7,689 nucleotides of DNA from an uncultured Lachnospiraceae bacterium (GCA_910579865.1 CAJTXA010000052.1:1-7689); one strand, 5' to 3'; positions 1-6,700 are shown, numbered from the stretch's first letter. Numbers and translations: made by a program. Notes: generated from the sequence alone by a model not told the origin.

Positions 1-388
1 GGAATAGCTTCTTCACCCCCGGCATACGGCGTCCTTCTTTTGACTGCTTTACCCCGTCACCAACAAGGACATGGAAGTTCCCTTCCTTGTAAAGGGGCGC
101 ATACAGTCTGACAGCAGAGAACCAGCGTTTTCGGATATCCTCTAATGACCATGAGGATGCCCTGAAAAAGTGAAGCATGGAATCATAGCAGCCCGGGGCA
201 AGGGCAAGGTCACGAAGTATGGAAGTGACACCAAGCTTATCCGAACGGAGCATAAGCCCTGTGATGATGATCACAAACCAACGGAAAGCAGCTTTACGGG
301 AAAAACAGGATTCAAAATGGCATAAAATCTTTTCAATAATATTTAACATAGTCGTATGGTCATCCGCCAGCAAGTATGATAAACTCAT
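1..388 (-). CDS. DDE transposase, N-terminal fragment (cut by window edge)
   Basis: This is the amino-terminal part of an insertion-sequence transposase read on the minus strand; the rest lies beyond position 1. From the ATG at 388-386 the product begins MSLSYLLADDHTTMLNIIEK. A helical N-terminal region follows, then VLVGDGVKQSKEGRRMPGVK near the window edge. The Asp of GDG is probably the first acid of the DDE triad that cuts and joins transposon ends, as in IS4-like transposases (family assignment from memory). A second in-frame ATG lies at 349-347. The frame stays open further upstream to a TAA just beyond GTT at 436-434, and the extra residues (AKLKKDKSTRRVISN) look coding, so the native start may be upstream and altered here. 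The stretch is richer in G+C than its neighbours, which fits a transferred element. Terminal repeats could not be identified. Confidence 0.8.
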   Translation of the reverse strand, partial: MSLSYLLADDHTTMLNIIEKILCHFESCFSRKAAFRWFVIIITGLMLRSDKLGVTSILRDLALAPGCYDSMLHFFRASSWSLEDIRKRWFSAVRLYAPLYKEGNFHVLVGDGVKQSKEGRRMPGVKKLF

Positions 389-478
389 ATTTGAAATAAC
401 TCTTCTGGTGGATTTATCCTTTTTTAGTTTGGCAACTTATAGGATACCATAAAACCATATGGAAGGGTTATTTTTTTA

Positions 479-509
479 TTGATAACTTACAACTCACAAG
501 AACTATATA
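479..509 (+). promoter_or_regulatory. Possible sigma-A-type promoter for the R-M locus
   Basis: TTGATA (479-484) resembles a -35 box. An AT-rich -10-like stretch, ACTATATA, spans 502-509: the hexamer at 502 gives a 17-base spacer and TATATA at 504 gives 19. It lies just upstream of the restriction gene and just outside the transposase, in a position to drive the R-M genes. The -10 match is imperfect and there is no transcript evidence. Confidence 0.35.
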
Positions 510-512
510 GAT

Positions 513-518
513 GAGGAG
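513..518 (+). promoter_or_regulatory. Ribosome binding site of the restriction gene
   Basis: GAGGAG ends eight bases before the ATG at 527, a textbook Shine-Dalgarno spacing. This fixes the start of the R-M reading frame. Confidence 0.75.
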
Positions 519-526
519 AAATAAAA

Positions 527-1114
527 ATGGCAACAAAAGAAACGGTTAAATCGATTGAACCTAATATTGCTGATTTGGCAAATGGTTGGTTGAAAGCATA
601 TAAATTGGATTATAAGTTAGAACAGGAATCCCTAAATACAGAAATTGATGCTGCACTAAATGATTATTTTTCTAAAAATGGTGGCGTAGGTGGAAATAGA
701 CCTGATTGCAAATTGTTGCTTCAAGATAAAGCATTAAGTTTTTATCCTGTGCTTATAGAATACAAGGGATATAAAGATAAGCTTGTCAAATTGGATTCTA
801 ACGGTCAAGTGGATAATAAGACAGCAAAAAACGAACCGAATTTTAAGAATATTAATGCGTATGCTGTAAATGGCGCCGTCCATTATGCTAATGCATTATT
901 ACACCACACAAGTTACACTGATATTATTGCTATTGGAATGACTGGTTACAAAGATGAGAATGGTAATCTTCAGTATTCTATCGGTGTTTATTATGTTTCC
1001 AAGACCAATTTTGGTATTGGCCAAAAGATCGATGATTATTCTGATTTTTCTTTCCTTAGAAAAGAGAACTTTGATAGCTTTGTTGAGAAAGTAAAGAGGT
1101 TGCAATTATCGTAA
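527..1114 (+). CDS. Restriction nuclease domain (PD-(D/E)xK) of an R-M protein, ended by an in-frame stop
   Basis: This is the DNA-cleavage module of the R-M polypeptide, 195 residues long. The catalytic pattern is visible: P59-D60 followed by E78-Y79-K80 (RPDCKLLL...LIEYKG), with a possible helper acid at E39. The arrangement matches the N-terminal nuclease domains of HsdR-like and Type IIG/IIB enzymes. The start is secure because GAGGAG sits eight bases before the ATG. The open frame closes with TAA at 1112-1114, but the same frame continues at once with EEIDRLKEQREKEIDASLVKL into the methyltransferase. The TAA therefore probably replaces a sense codon, most simply CAA for Gln. As it stands the gene gives a free nuclease domain without its methyltransferase, which would normally be expected to be inactive or badly targeted. 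Free single-domain nuclease expression is possible but unproven. Confidence 0.85.
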   Translation: MATKETVKSIEPNIADLANGWLKAYKLDYKLEQESLNTEIDAALNDYFSKNGGVGGNRPDCKLLLQDKALSFYPVLIEYKGYKDKLVKLDSNGQVDNKTAKNEPNFKNINAYAVNGAVHYANALLHHTSYTDIIAIGMTGYKDENGNLQYSIGVYYVSKTNFGIGQKIDDYSDFSFLRKENFDSFVEKVKRLQLS

Positions 1115-1143
1115 GAAGAAATTGATAGGTTAAAAGAGCAGAG

Positions 1144-1168
1144 AGAGAAGGAAATAGATGCCAGTTTG
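1144..1168 (+). promoter_or_regulatory. Weak reinitiation signal ahead of the methyltransferase part
   Basis: After the TAA at 1112 there is no in-frame ATG or GTG. The first usable codon is TTG at 1166, preceded by a purine-rich run with AAGGA about 13 bases away, which is longer than ideal. An ATG at 1158-1160 is out of frame. Separate translation of the methyltransferase is therefore possible but probably inefficient. Confidence 0.3.
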
Positions 1169-2578
1169 GTAAAGCTGAATAATGATATATATCAAAATGA
1201 AAAAGGTTTGGGTGAGAATGACCGAGTGTATCTTGTGGCAGCTTCTATTATTGCTACCATTGGAATTCCTGGAAAAGTAGCACCTCTTGAAAAGTCGGAG
1301 CTCAAATCTTCATCAGAAGAGGGTAACACAGATGGAGATATTCTTGTTAGGAAGATCAAGGCTTTCTTAAATGAAAAGAAGTTGCCTAAAGAGAAAAAAG
1401 AACTTATTGTAAGGACATTACAAAACACTTTGACTACTGATAATATCAACAGAGTTGAAAATGGAGAGAGCCAGTTAAAACGTGTGTTCACAAAGATTGT
1501 TGATGATTTAGGTATTTACTATAAAATCGGATTAACCACTGATTTTACAGGTAAGTTGTTCAATGAAATGTATGGATGGCTGGGATTCTCACAAGATAAG
1601 TTAAATGATGTTGTTCTTACGCCTTCTTATGCTGCCAAATTATTAGTAAAACTTGCAAGAGTCAATAAAGACTCTTATGTTTGGCACTTTGCCACTGGCT
1701 CTGCTGGACTTCTTGTAGCTGCTATGAATGAAATGCTCAATGATGCTAAGGAACAAATCAAGTCTCCCGATGAATATCAAAAAAAGGCGGCTGAAATTAA
1801 AGCGACACAGTTACTTGGCATAGAATTGCTTTCTAGTGTGTATATGCTTGCTATTTTGAATATGATTCTTATGGGCGATGGCAGTTCAAATATTTTGAAC
1901 AAGGATTCCTTAACAGACTTTACAGGTAACTATGGTTTTGGGAAGACTAATGATAAATTTCCTGCGGATGCTTTTGTCTTAAATCCGCCGTATTCCGCAT
2001 CCGGAAATGGAATGAATTTTGTTGAAAAAGCTCTGTCGATGATGCATAAAGGATATGCAGCTATCATTATCCAGAATTCAGCGGGTTCTGGAAAGGCAAT
2101 TGAATACAACAAAAGGATACTGAAACATAGTACATTACTTGCGAGCATAAAAATGCCCATAGATTTGTTTATTGGTAAATCAAGTGTACAGACAAGCATT
2201 TATGTGTTCAGAGTCGGTGAAACTCATCAAAAAGATGATGTTGTTAAGTTTATAGACTTTTCTAATGACGATTATACCCGTTCCAATCGTAAAAAGGCAA
2301 GTAATAATTTAAAGGATACTGATCATGCAAAAGAGCGTTATCAAGAGGTCGTTGATTTAGTGCGCTTTGGCAAAGGTAAGCTATGCTTGTTTACGGAAAG
2401 AGAATACTATGAGGGAACGATTGATCCGGAAAACGGTGCAGATTGGAATCAGACTGCACCCATTGATACAAAGCCTACTCTGGAAGATTTCAAAAAAACC
2501 GTAAGTGATTACCTTGCATGGGAGGTTTCAAATTTACTGAAAAATCAGAATCGTGAGAATGAACGCTTGGGAAAATAA
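1166..2578 (+). CDS. N6-adenine DNA methyltransferase domain (HsdM-like) of the R-M protein
   Basis: This part would transfer a methyl group from S-adenosylmethionine to adenine N6 in the recognition site. It counts 470 residues from a TTG at 1166, but in an intact gene it would be fused to the upstream nuclease, because both lie in one frame. Motif IV is NPPY at residues 273-276, and the SAM-binding motif I region is VWHFATGSAGLL (about 172-183). The acidic residue normally ahead of the Gly-rich loop (D in the common D-P-x-x-G-S-G pattern) is His174 here, which could weaken cofactor binding. The N-terminal 120 residues are helical, as in HsdM-type proteins, and the C-terminal helices (SDYLAWEVSNLLKNQ) probably contact the S subunit. 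It ends with TAA at 2576-2578, inside the junction with the S frame. Confidence 0.88.
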   Translation: MVKLNNDIYQNEKGLGENDRVYLVAASIIATIGIPGKVAPLEKSELKSSSEEGNTDGDILVRKIKAFLNEKKLPKEKKELIVRTLQNTLTTDNINRVENGESQLKRVFTKIVDDLGIYYKIGLTTDFTGKLFNEMYGWLGFSQDKLNDVVLTPSYAAKLLVKLARVNKDSYVWHFATGSAGLLVAAMNEMLNDAKEQIKSPDEYQKKAAEIKATQLLGIELLSSVYMLAILNMILMGDGSSNILNKDSLTDFTGNYGFGKTNDKFPADAFVLNPPYSASGNGMNFVEKALSMMHKGYAAIIIQNSAGSGKAIEYNKRILKHSTLLASIKMPIDLFIGKSSVQTSIYVFRVGETHQKDDVVKFIDFSNDDYTRSNRKKASNNLKDTDHAKERYQEVVDLVRFGKGKLCLFTEREYYEGTIDPENGADWNQTAPIDTKPTLEDFKKTVSDYLAWEVSNLLKNQNRENERLGK

Positions 2579-2619
2579 ACGCCTCACTCGATGAAAAACT
2601 TCGCGGTGTCGAGTGGGGC
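2569..2619 (+). promoter_or_regulatory. R-M/S junction: candidate -1 frameshift signal or lost ATGA overlap
   Basis: The heptamer GGGAAAA (2569-2575) reads G-GGA-AAA in the methyltransferase frame, the canonical X-XXY-YYZ slippery form, and the stop TAA follows at once. A five-base spacer leads to GCCTCACTCGA (2581-2591). This pairs over 11 bp (one G-U) with TCGAGTGGGGC (2609-2619) around a 17-base loop. A -1 slip would read GGG-AAA-ATA-AAC-GCC straight into the S frame. The competing explanation is simpler: a former ATGA overlap, with the M stop as TGA and the S start as ATG, changed to ATAA. Nothing in the sequence alone decides between them. Confidence 0.45.
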
Positions 2620-3180
2620 GAATATAGAATTGGCGATTTGTTTGAAAAGATTAAAACAAACAAATTGCCATATAAAGCGGATGATCTTCCTAAGTGTGCA
2701 ACAGATAAATATACTTTGCCTTGCTTAACATCAAGTTTCAATAATCAGGGGTTAAATTATTATGTGCCGCGAAATGGGGCAACTATTTTGAAGAATGTAA
2801 TATCTATTCCATCCAATAGTGATGTTTATCGAGCATATTTTCAATCACGAGAATTTACGGTTTTGTCCGATGCCTATGCTATTCGCTGGAAGTCGGATGA
2901 ATTAATGCCATCGCAGAATCAGTATATGTTTATGGTAATGTGTATTAACAAGGTTACTGATTTGTCGATATATTCGTATAAGAACAAATTGGGCGGATGG
3001 AATGTTGTAAAGAATAAATACATTCAATTGCCCAAAAGTGATGGCAAAATAGATTTTGCTTTTATGGAAAATTTTATTGCAGAACTTGAAGCACAGCATG
3101 TTGCGCAACTAGAAACATATTTTTCTGTCACAGGTCTGAAAGATACGCATCTTACCATTGAAGAGAAACAGTCATTGTAA
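2575..3180 (+). CDS. Specificity subunit, first half (TRD1 plus conserved helix), no standard start, ended by an in-frame stop
   Basis: This is the first target-recognition half of the S polypeptide, which reads one half of the bipartite DNA site. From the ATA at 2575 the product runs INASLDEKLRGVEWGEY, then RIGDLFEKIKTNKL, the usual opening of an S-subunit TRD. GLNYYVPRNGATILKN and FTVLSDAYAIRW follow within the TRD. The half closes with the long conserved helix DFAFMENFIAELEAQHVAQLE. No ATG, GTG or TTG lies before the first TRD motif. The earliest standard codon is TTG at 2638, which would cut off the conserved WGEYRIGD segment. Expression thus needs an ATA start, a -1 frameshift from the M gene, or is lost. 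The frame ends with TAA at 3178-3180 and continues beyond it into TRD2. Confidence 0.75.
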   Translation: MNASLDEKLRGVEWGEYRIGDLFEKIKTNKLPYKADDLPKCATDKYTLPCLTSSFNNQGLNYYVPRNGATILKNVISIPSNSDVYRAYFQSREFTVLSDAYAIRWKSDELMPSQNQYMFMVMCINKVTDLSIYSYKNKLGGWNVVKNKYIQLPKSDGKIDFAFMENFIAELEAQHVAQLETYFSVTGLKDTHLTIEEKQSL

Positions 3181-3714
3181 GAATTTGATAAGCTAGAGTG
3201 GGGAAAATTCAATCTTGAGGCATTATATGGGAAATCAACTCGTGGAAAGCGTTTGAAAAGCGCTGATAGAATTCCGGGCAGTTTACCATTTGTGACTGCA
3301 GGCGAAGCAGATGAAGGCGTTTCTGATTTTATTGGTAATGATGTTCATATTTTTTCAAAGAACACAACTACGATTGATATGTTTGGCTCTGCTAAATATA
3401 GAAATTATGAATATGGCGGAGATGACCATGTTGCAATTGTGCATACAGAAAAATTGCCGATGAAGGCAGCCATATTTGTTACAACAGCAATTCATAAATC
3501 ATCGCATAACGGTCAATTTGATTACGGTAGAAATTTTTATGCCAAAGATGCTGATAACCTTAATATCGTTTTGCCGGTAAGAAACGGACAGCCTGACTAT
3601 GGTAAAATGGAAACGATTATTTCAGCAATTCATAAATTAGTTATGGCAGAAGTCGTTTTGTATGCGGATAGAAAGAGCAAGGCAACAATAGAGGTTGTAT
3701 CAAGAAATAATTAA
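3181..3714 (+). pseudogene. Specificity subunit, second half (TRD2), separated by an in-frame TAA
   Basis: This is the second target-recognition domain, in the same frame as TRD1 directly after the TAA at 3178. It begins EFDKLEWGKFNLEALYGKS, a second copy of the W-G-x-F/Y opening seen in TRD1. The body includes LPFVTAGEADEGVSDFIGN and VTTAIHKSSHNGQFDYGRNF. The closing helix (DYGKMETIISAIHKLVMAEVV) ends at the TAA at 3712-3714. There is no start codon before TTG at 3253, which falls inside the TRD, and no ribosome binding site, so the half cannot easily be made alone. It is either a dead remnant or reached by stop-codon readthrough. Two TRDs in tandem with helical spacers are the standard layout of Type I and BcgI-like S subunits. 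Confidence 0.72.
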
Positions 3715-3723
3715 ATTATAAAA

Positions 3724-4683
3724 ATGGAGACATTGGAGAAAATGAGTGATATATTTGTAGCGAATAATGAAAGATGTCAAATAGCAGAGTTGGATGAAAT
3801 CGCAATGATTTTAATGGGAATTTCAGATAATATGTTTTCTGGTCCAAGTGTTTCAGTTAGTAGTAGAGGTACATATTTTTTACAGGGAGAATCAATTACC
3901 GCATCTGAGAATACTATTAAGAGTATAGATTTTTGCTGTCAAAGAGGATATTTTGCAGATGCATTTACGTTAGCAAGAAAATATAGAGATGATATAATCC
4001 AATATGTTTTTGTGGCTCAGATTGTAGAAAATATGCAAAGGTTGGATGATGAAGAATTTAAAAAATTGTACGGTTCAGACTTAACGGTCGAAAATTTGGT
4101 TCAAGCTATAGAATCAGAAATGAAGATTTTGGCGGCAGGTACACGCAAATCAGCAGCAGATTTAGCCGTTGAATTGTGGGTTTATGATGTTTTGGAAGAT
4201 GAAAAATATTTCAAGGAACGGAAACAGTATTTTGATACGTCAAAATATGTCGCACAGTTTGTTAAGGATGAAGATATAAAACAGTTGATGGAAATATATC
4301 TTAAAGATATATGGAAAGAGACAGATAGAACCCTAAATAATTATGTACATGGCAATGGGCGAAAATATATTTTGGATAATTACCCTTCATATGGAGATTA
4401 TCAAAAAAGAAAGGAAAAACTAATTGAAACTGTACACAATATAACCTCAATTTTTATTAGCATTCTTTCTATTGCATTGCCGAATAAAATACAGTCATCT
4501 GACTACAGAGATGACATAGAATTTGACATTACGCCGAGAGAAGGTTGCCAATATTGGGTAATGCCAATGATTGTCGAATTTATGGATATGCATTTTCCTA
4601 AGATACATCCCGATTTATTGCAATTTTTAGAGGATAACAATAAATATGGAATGAAAATGTTGATGAAAGATTATGAGGAATAA
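3724..4683 (+). CDS. Unrecognised 319-residue helical protein, possible HEPN-like defence protein
   Basis: The family is not recognised. The product is mainly helical and soluble, with no signal peptide or membrane segment. One segment (SIDFCCQRGYFADAFTLARKYRDDIIQYVF, about residues 66-95, named here by span) resembles helical bundles seen in DUF5677- or AbiV-like proteins. Further on, R202 and H209 form R-TLNNYV-H, matching the R-x4-6-H signature of HEPN RNases, although this short motif can occur by chance. The gene starts nine bases after the R-M locus on the same strand and may be co-transcribed with it, which suggests a defence role by association only. The start is uncertain: ATG at 3724 has no clear Shine-Dalgarno site, and ATG at 3742 has GGAG close in front. 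It ends with TAA at 4681-4683. Confidence 0.85.
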   Translation: METLEKMSDIFVANNERCQIAELDEIAMILMGISDNMFSGPSVSVSSRGTYFLQGESITASENTIKSIDFCCQRGYFADAFTLARKYRDDIIQYVFVAQIVENMQRLDDEEFKKLYGSDLTVENLVQAIESEMKILAAGTRKSAADLAVELWVYDVLEDEKYFKERKQYFDTSKYVAQFVKDEDIKQLMEIYLKDIWKETDRTLNNYVHGNGRKYILDNYPSYGDYQKRKEKLIETVHNITSIFISILSIALPNKIQSSDYRDDIEFDITPREGCQYWVMPMIVEFMDMHFPKIHPDLLQFLEDNNKYGMKMLMKDYEE

Positions 4684-4731
4684 GGATAAAGATTTTAAGA
4701 AGATGCGAATTGATGTGATCAGCATAGTGAT

Positions 4732-5514
4732 GTGTATAATAGTGTCTTAGAACAATTAGAAAAAGCGATTTCTTTAAAAGAAGATGGATTAATTCCGGAA
4801 TCAGATGCTGTGATGAATATGTTGTCATTGGAGGTTGAAAAAATAATGGCACAATTTGATGAGCCTAAAGAGAAAATTGAAAATCTGAATTTTGATAAAA
4901 GTACATTGTCAAGGCGAGGTCGGCTTCTCGCTGAAAATGATATGGTTATGTTAAGGAATATATCAGATGAGGATTATGAAGATTATATGAAAGTATCCTA
5001 CGAATGCGCTATTATGAAAAGTGCTTTTAAGGAAGATACTTTTAAAAAGGATTTATGGGAATCATTTTTATCTGATACAGCTGCGAACTTTTCCATTTAT
5101 GACAAAGTATCTGGAGAATATGTGGGTTACTGTGGAATAAAAAATATAAATGTAGAGAATTGGGAATTGGTAATAGAACTTTTGAAGAAATATAGGCATC
5201 GGGGATATGGATATCATGCTCTTGTAGTAATGTTAAATGCTTTAACGGAATTGACAGGAAAACCTGCATATAGAAGCAGGGTTGACTCTGACAATTATGC
5301 TTCACAGAATCTTATGAAAAAACTTGGAGCGAAACCTAACGGAATTAGCGAAATGTTTATTCATGGAGAATATTTACGCAAGTTTCAAGAAGAAAACAAA
5401 GATTTAATTGATGATAAACTAAGAAAATTGGCAAAGGAGTTTCATGTTGCTCCGATTGATTTGATTGGGCATGTGTTGGAGTTTCGTATTGACTGGAATC
5501 CAACGGATTTATAG
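4732..5514 (+). CDS. GNAT-family N-acetyltransferase with long N-terminal and C-terminal extensions
   Basis: This is an acetyl-CoA-dependent acetyltransferase of RimJ/RimL-like type; its acceptor substrate cannot be told from sequence. The catalytic domain starts about residue 65 (LLAENDMVMLRNISDEDYEDY). The acetyl-CoA loop is R155-H-R-G158-Y-G160, and the following helix and strand end in VDSDNYASQNLMKKLGAKPNG, a typical GNAT C-terminal motif. The first 60 residues are helical and precede the fold. The last 50 (FQEENKDLIDDKLRKLAKEF...) form a second helical tail, giving 260 residues against about 160-180 for a plain GNAT. The start is a GTG without a clear ribosome binding site, about 50 bases after the previous gene, with an in-frame TGA at 4711. 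A short ORF from ATG 4703 overlaps the start in another frame and is probably meaningless. Confidence 0.85.
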   Translation: MYNSVLEQLEKAISLKEDGLIPESDAVMNMLSLEVEKIMAQFDEPKEKIENLNFDKSTLSRRGRLLAENDMVMLRNISDEDYEDYMKVSYECAIMKSAFKEDTFKKDLWESFLSDTAANFSIYDKVSGEYVGYCGIKNINVENWELVIELLKKYRHRGYGYHALVVMLNALTELTGKPAYRSRVDSDNYASQNLMKKLGAKPNGISEMFIHGEYLRKFQEENKDLIDDKLRKLAKEFHVAPIDLIGHVLEFRIDWNPTDL

Positions 5515-5542
5515 AATGAAATGGGCAGAAAGGCAGTAAATT

Positions 5543-6010
5543 ATGAAATACTCGATAAGATTGGCGGTAAAAGATGATTACGATAAAATTGTGCAGCTTT
5601 ACGAAAAGGCATTTGAGCATAGAGAAGGTTTAGTTGCGAAATATTACACAGGCTTTAATGAGTATTTATCTTTTTTTGTTAATAGGAATAATGCATTTAT
5701 ACTGGAAGAAGATGGTACGATTTGCGGTGCTGTATTAGTGTATGAAACACCTGACATGTTTTGTGGTCGTTCATTATACATTGAGTTTTTAGCTGTTTTG
5801 CCCGATTATCAAAATAAAGGCGTAGGCAGGGCATTGATTGAGCATGTCTGTAATGAGGCGCACAGAAGGGGGATTACAGAAGTTTCTATCCGTACTGCCT
5901 GTTATAAAGATGCATATCTGATATATCGCCATATGGGTTTTCGGGATTCTCAAAGCGATTGTCGGTTTTTAACGATGAATTTGAAAAAGATAGATACAGA
6001 TGTGGACTAA
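5543..6010 (+). CDS. GNAT-family N-acetyltransferase, single-domain
   Basis: A compact 155-residue acetyltransferase, the normal length for one GNAT domain. The N-terminal strand and helices (YSIRLAVKDDYDKIVQLYEKAF) lead to the core strand SLYIEFLAVLPDYQ. The acetyl-CoA pyrophosphate loop is Q90-N-K-G93-V-G95-R96-A97. The C-terminal part (YKDAYLIYRHMGFRDSQ) has the Tyr-rich helix and the M-G-F turn found in many GNATs. The substrate is unknown. The gene begins 28 bases after the previous acetyltransferase, with AAAGGCAG ahead of its ATG, so the two are probably in one transcript. It ends with TAA at 6008-6010. Sequence similarity to the other two GNATs in the window is limited to the loop, so this is not a recent duplication. 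Confidence 0.9.
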   Translation: MKYSIRLAVKDDYDKIVQLYEKAFEHREGLVAKYYTGFNEYLSFFVNRNNAFILEEDGTICGAVLVYETPDMFCGRSLYIEFLAVLPDYQNKGVGRALIEHVCNEAHRRGITEVSIRTACYKDAYLIYRHMGFRDSQSDCRFLTMNLKKIDTDVD

Positions 6011-6061
6011 GTATGGTTGCATTTTCTCTTCGTATTGAATGAAGACCAATGAGTTTATAGA

Positions 6062-6700
6062 ATGAGGAGAAGGCTTTTGAGTGACAAAAGAAATGACTTT
6101 ATTGCAGGTAATGATCTTGCATTATATGGAGAAAAAATCATTGTAAATCTGCTGAATCAATCAAATGTGGAATGCTATTTGTCTACATATAAAAGGGCGT
6201 CTGCTTTTTCAAAAGTATATGAGATGATGCCTGATTTCTGGGAGCATCCGTGTGGGTGTATTAAAGATTATGCTGACGGAAAACGGGACAGCAAAGCAAG
6301 GTACTTGATAACTGAAAAAGTATCATTGCGGGGAGTAGGTTTCATTGAATTAGACTATAGTAATGTGGAAATGCCGGAAGTAGATATTGCAATACTTGAT
6401 GAGTATCAGGGAAAAGGCTATGCCTTTGAAGCATCCAAGATACTGTGTGTAAATGTATTTGAAAATGAATCAGTAGAGTGTATTGTTTGGAACGCTTTCC
6501 GTTCAAATAAAGCAAGCTGTAGGATAGCTGAGAAGTTGGGCGGTAAGGTAGTAGAAGGAAAAAATTTGGTAGTGGAAGCTATGCGGGCAGCAGGATTAAA
6601 AGTGAATCCAGCAGAATATGCGGAAGCTCCTGCGACAGTGACATATGAGATTAGAAAAATGATATTTATTAACAGATTTTGCAATAGGAATTGTATGTGA
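6062..6700 (+). CDS. GNAT-family N-acetyltransferase, RimJ/RimL-like
   Basis: A third acetyltransferase, 212 residues long. The conserved loop is Q116-G-K-G119-Y-A121, after the strand VDIAILDEYQ. It is followed by the C-terminal motif VWNAFRSNKASCRIAEKLGGKVV, in which the N-x-x-S-x-x-x-x-x-K-L-G pattern is the RimJ/RimL hallmark. The substrate is unknown. The start is ambiguous: ATG at 6062 has no upstream ribosome binding site, while the codons that follow it read AGGAGAAGG and could themselves be the Shine-Dalgarno site for TTG at 6077, about three bases away, which is close. The last residues (IFINRFCNRNCM) look unlike a GNAT end and may reflect a small change near the stop. The gene lies about 50 bases after the previous GNAT and may share its transcript. 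Confidence 0.82.
   Translation: MRRRLLSDKRNDFIAGNDLALYGEKIIVNLLNQSNVECYLSTYKRASAFSKVYEMMPDFWEHPCGCIKDYADGKRDSKARYLITEKVSLRGVGFIELDYSNVEMPEVDIAILDEYQGKGYAFEASKILCVNVFENESVECIVWNAFRSNKASCRIAEKLGGKVVEGKNLVVEAMRAAGLKVNPAEYAEAPATVTYEIRKMIFINRFCNRNCM

Larger units (their letters stand above)
527..3714 (+). other. BcgI-like restriction-modification locus (R-M gene plus S gene), interrupted at three junctions
   Basis: The locus encodes, in order, a PD-(D/E)xK nuclease, an N6-adenine DNA methyltransferase and a specificity region with two TRDs. It is laid out as in BcgI-type Type IIB/IIG systems: an R-M polypeptide of about 680 codons and an S polypeptide of about 380. The intact system would methylate adenines in a bipartite target and cut unmodified DNA. 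R and M share one frame and are separated only by a TAA at 1112-1114. TRD1 and TRD2 share another frame and are separated only by a TAA at 3178-3180. The S frame is -1 relative to M and opens at 2575-2577 with ATA where ATG would be expected. All else is open for about 3.2 kb, so the damage is either recent or tolerated, or the pieces are joined by recoding. Activity cannot be judged from sequence alone. Confidence 0.8.

Noticed and set aside
219..452. 77-residue plus-strand ORF
   Set aside because: It lies antisense to the transposase, whose minus-strand product has a recognisable GDGVKQSKEGRR motif. The plus-strand ORF has no domain or ribosome binding site.
2559..2594. Alternative S start at ATG 2559
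   Set aside because: It is in the third frame, neither M nor S, and stops at TGA after 11 codons. It could not give the S protein without another frameshift.
3693..3722. Promoter directly ahead of the 319-residue protein
   Set aside because: TTGTAT and TATAAA are 16 bases apart, but the -10-like box ends at the base before the ATG at 3724. The match can arise by chance in such AT-rich DNA.
4703..4750. 15-codon ORF (MRIDVISIVMCIIVS) ahead of the first GNAT
   Set aside because: It is very short, overlaps the GNAT start in another frame, and has no feature that suggests a real leader peptide.
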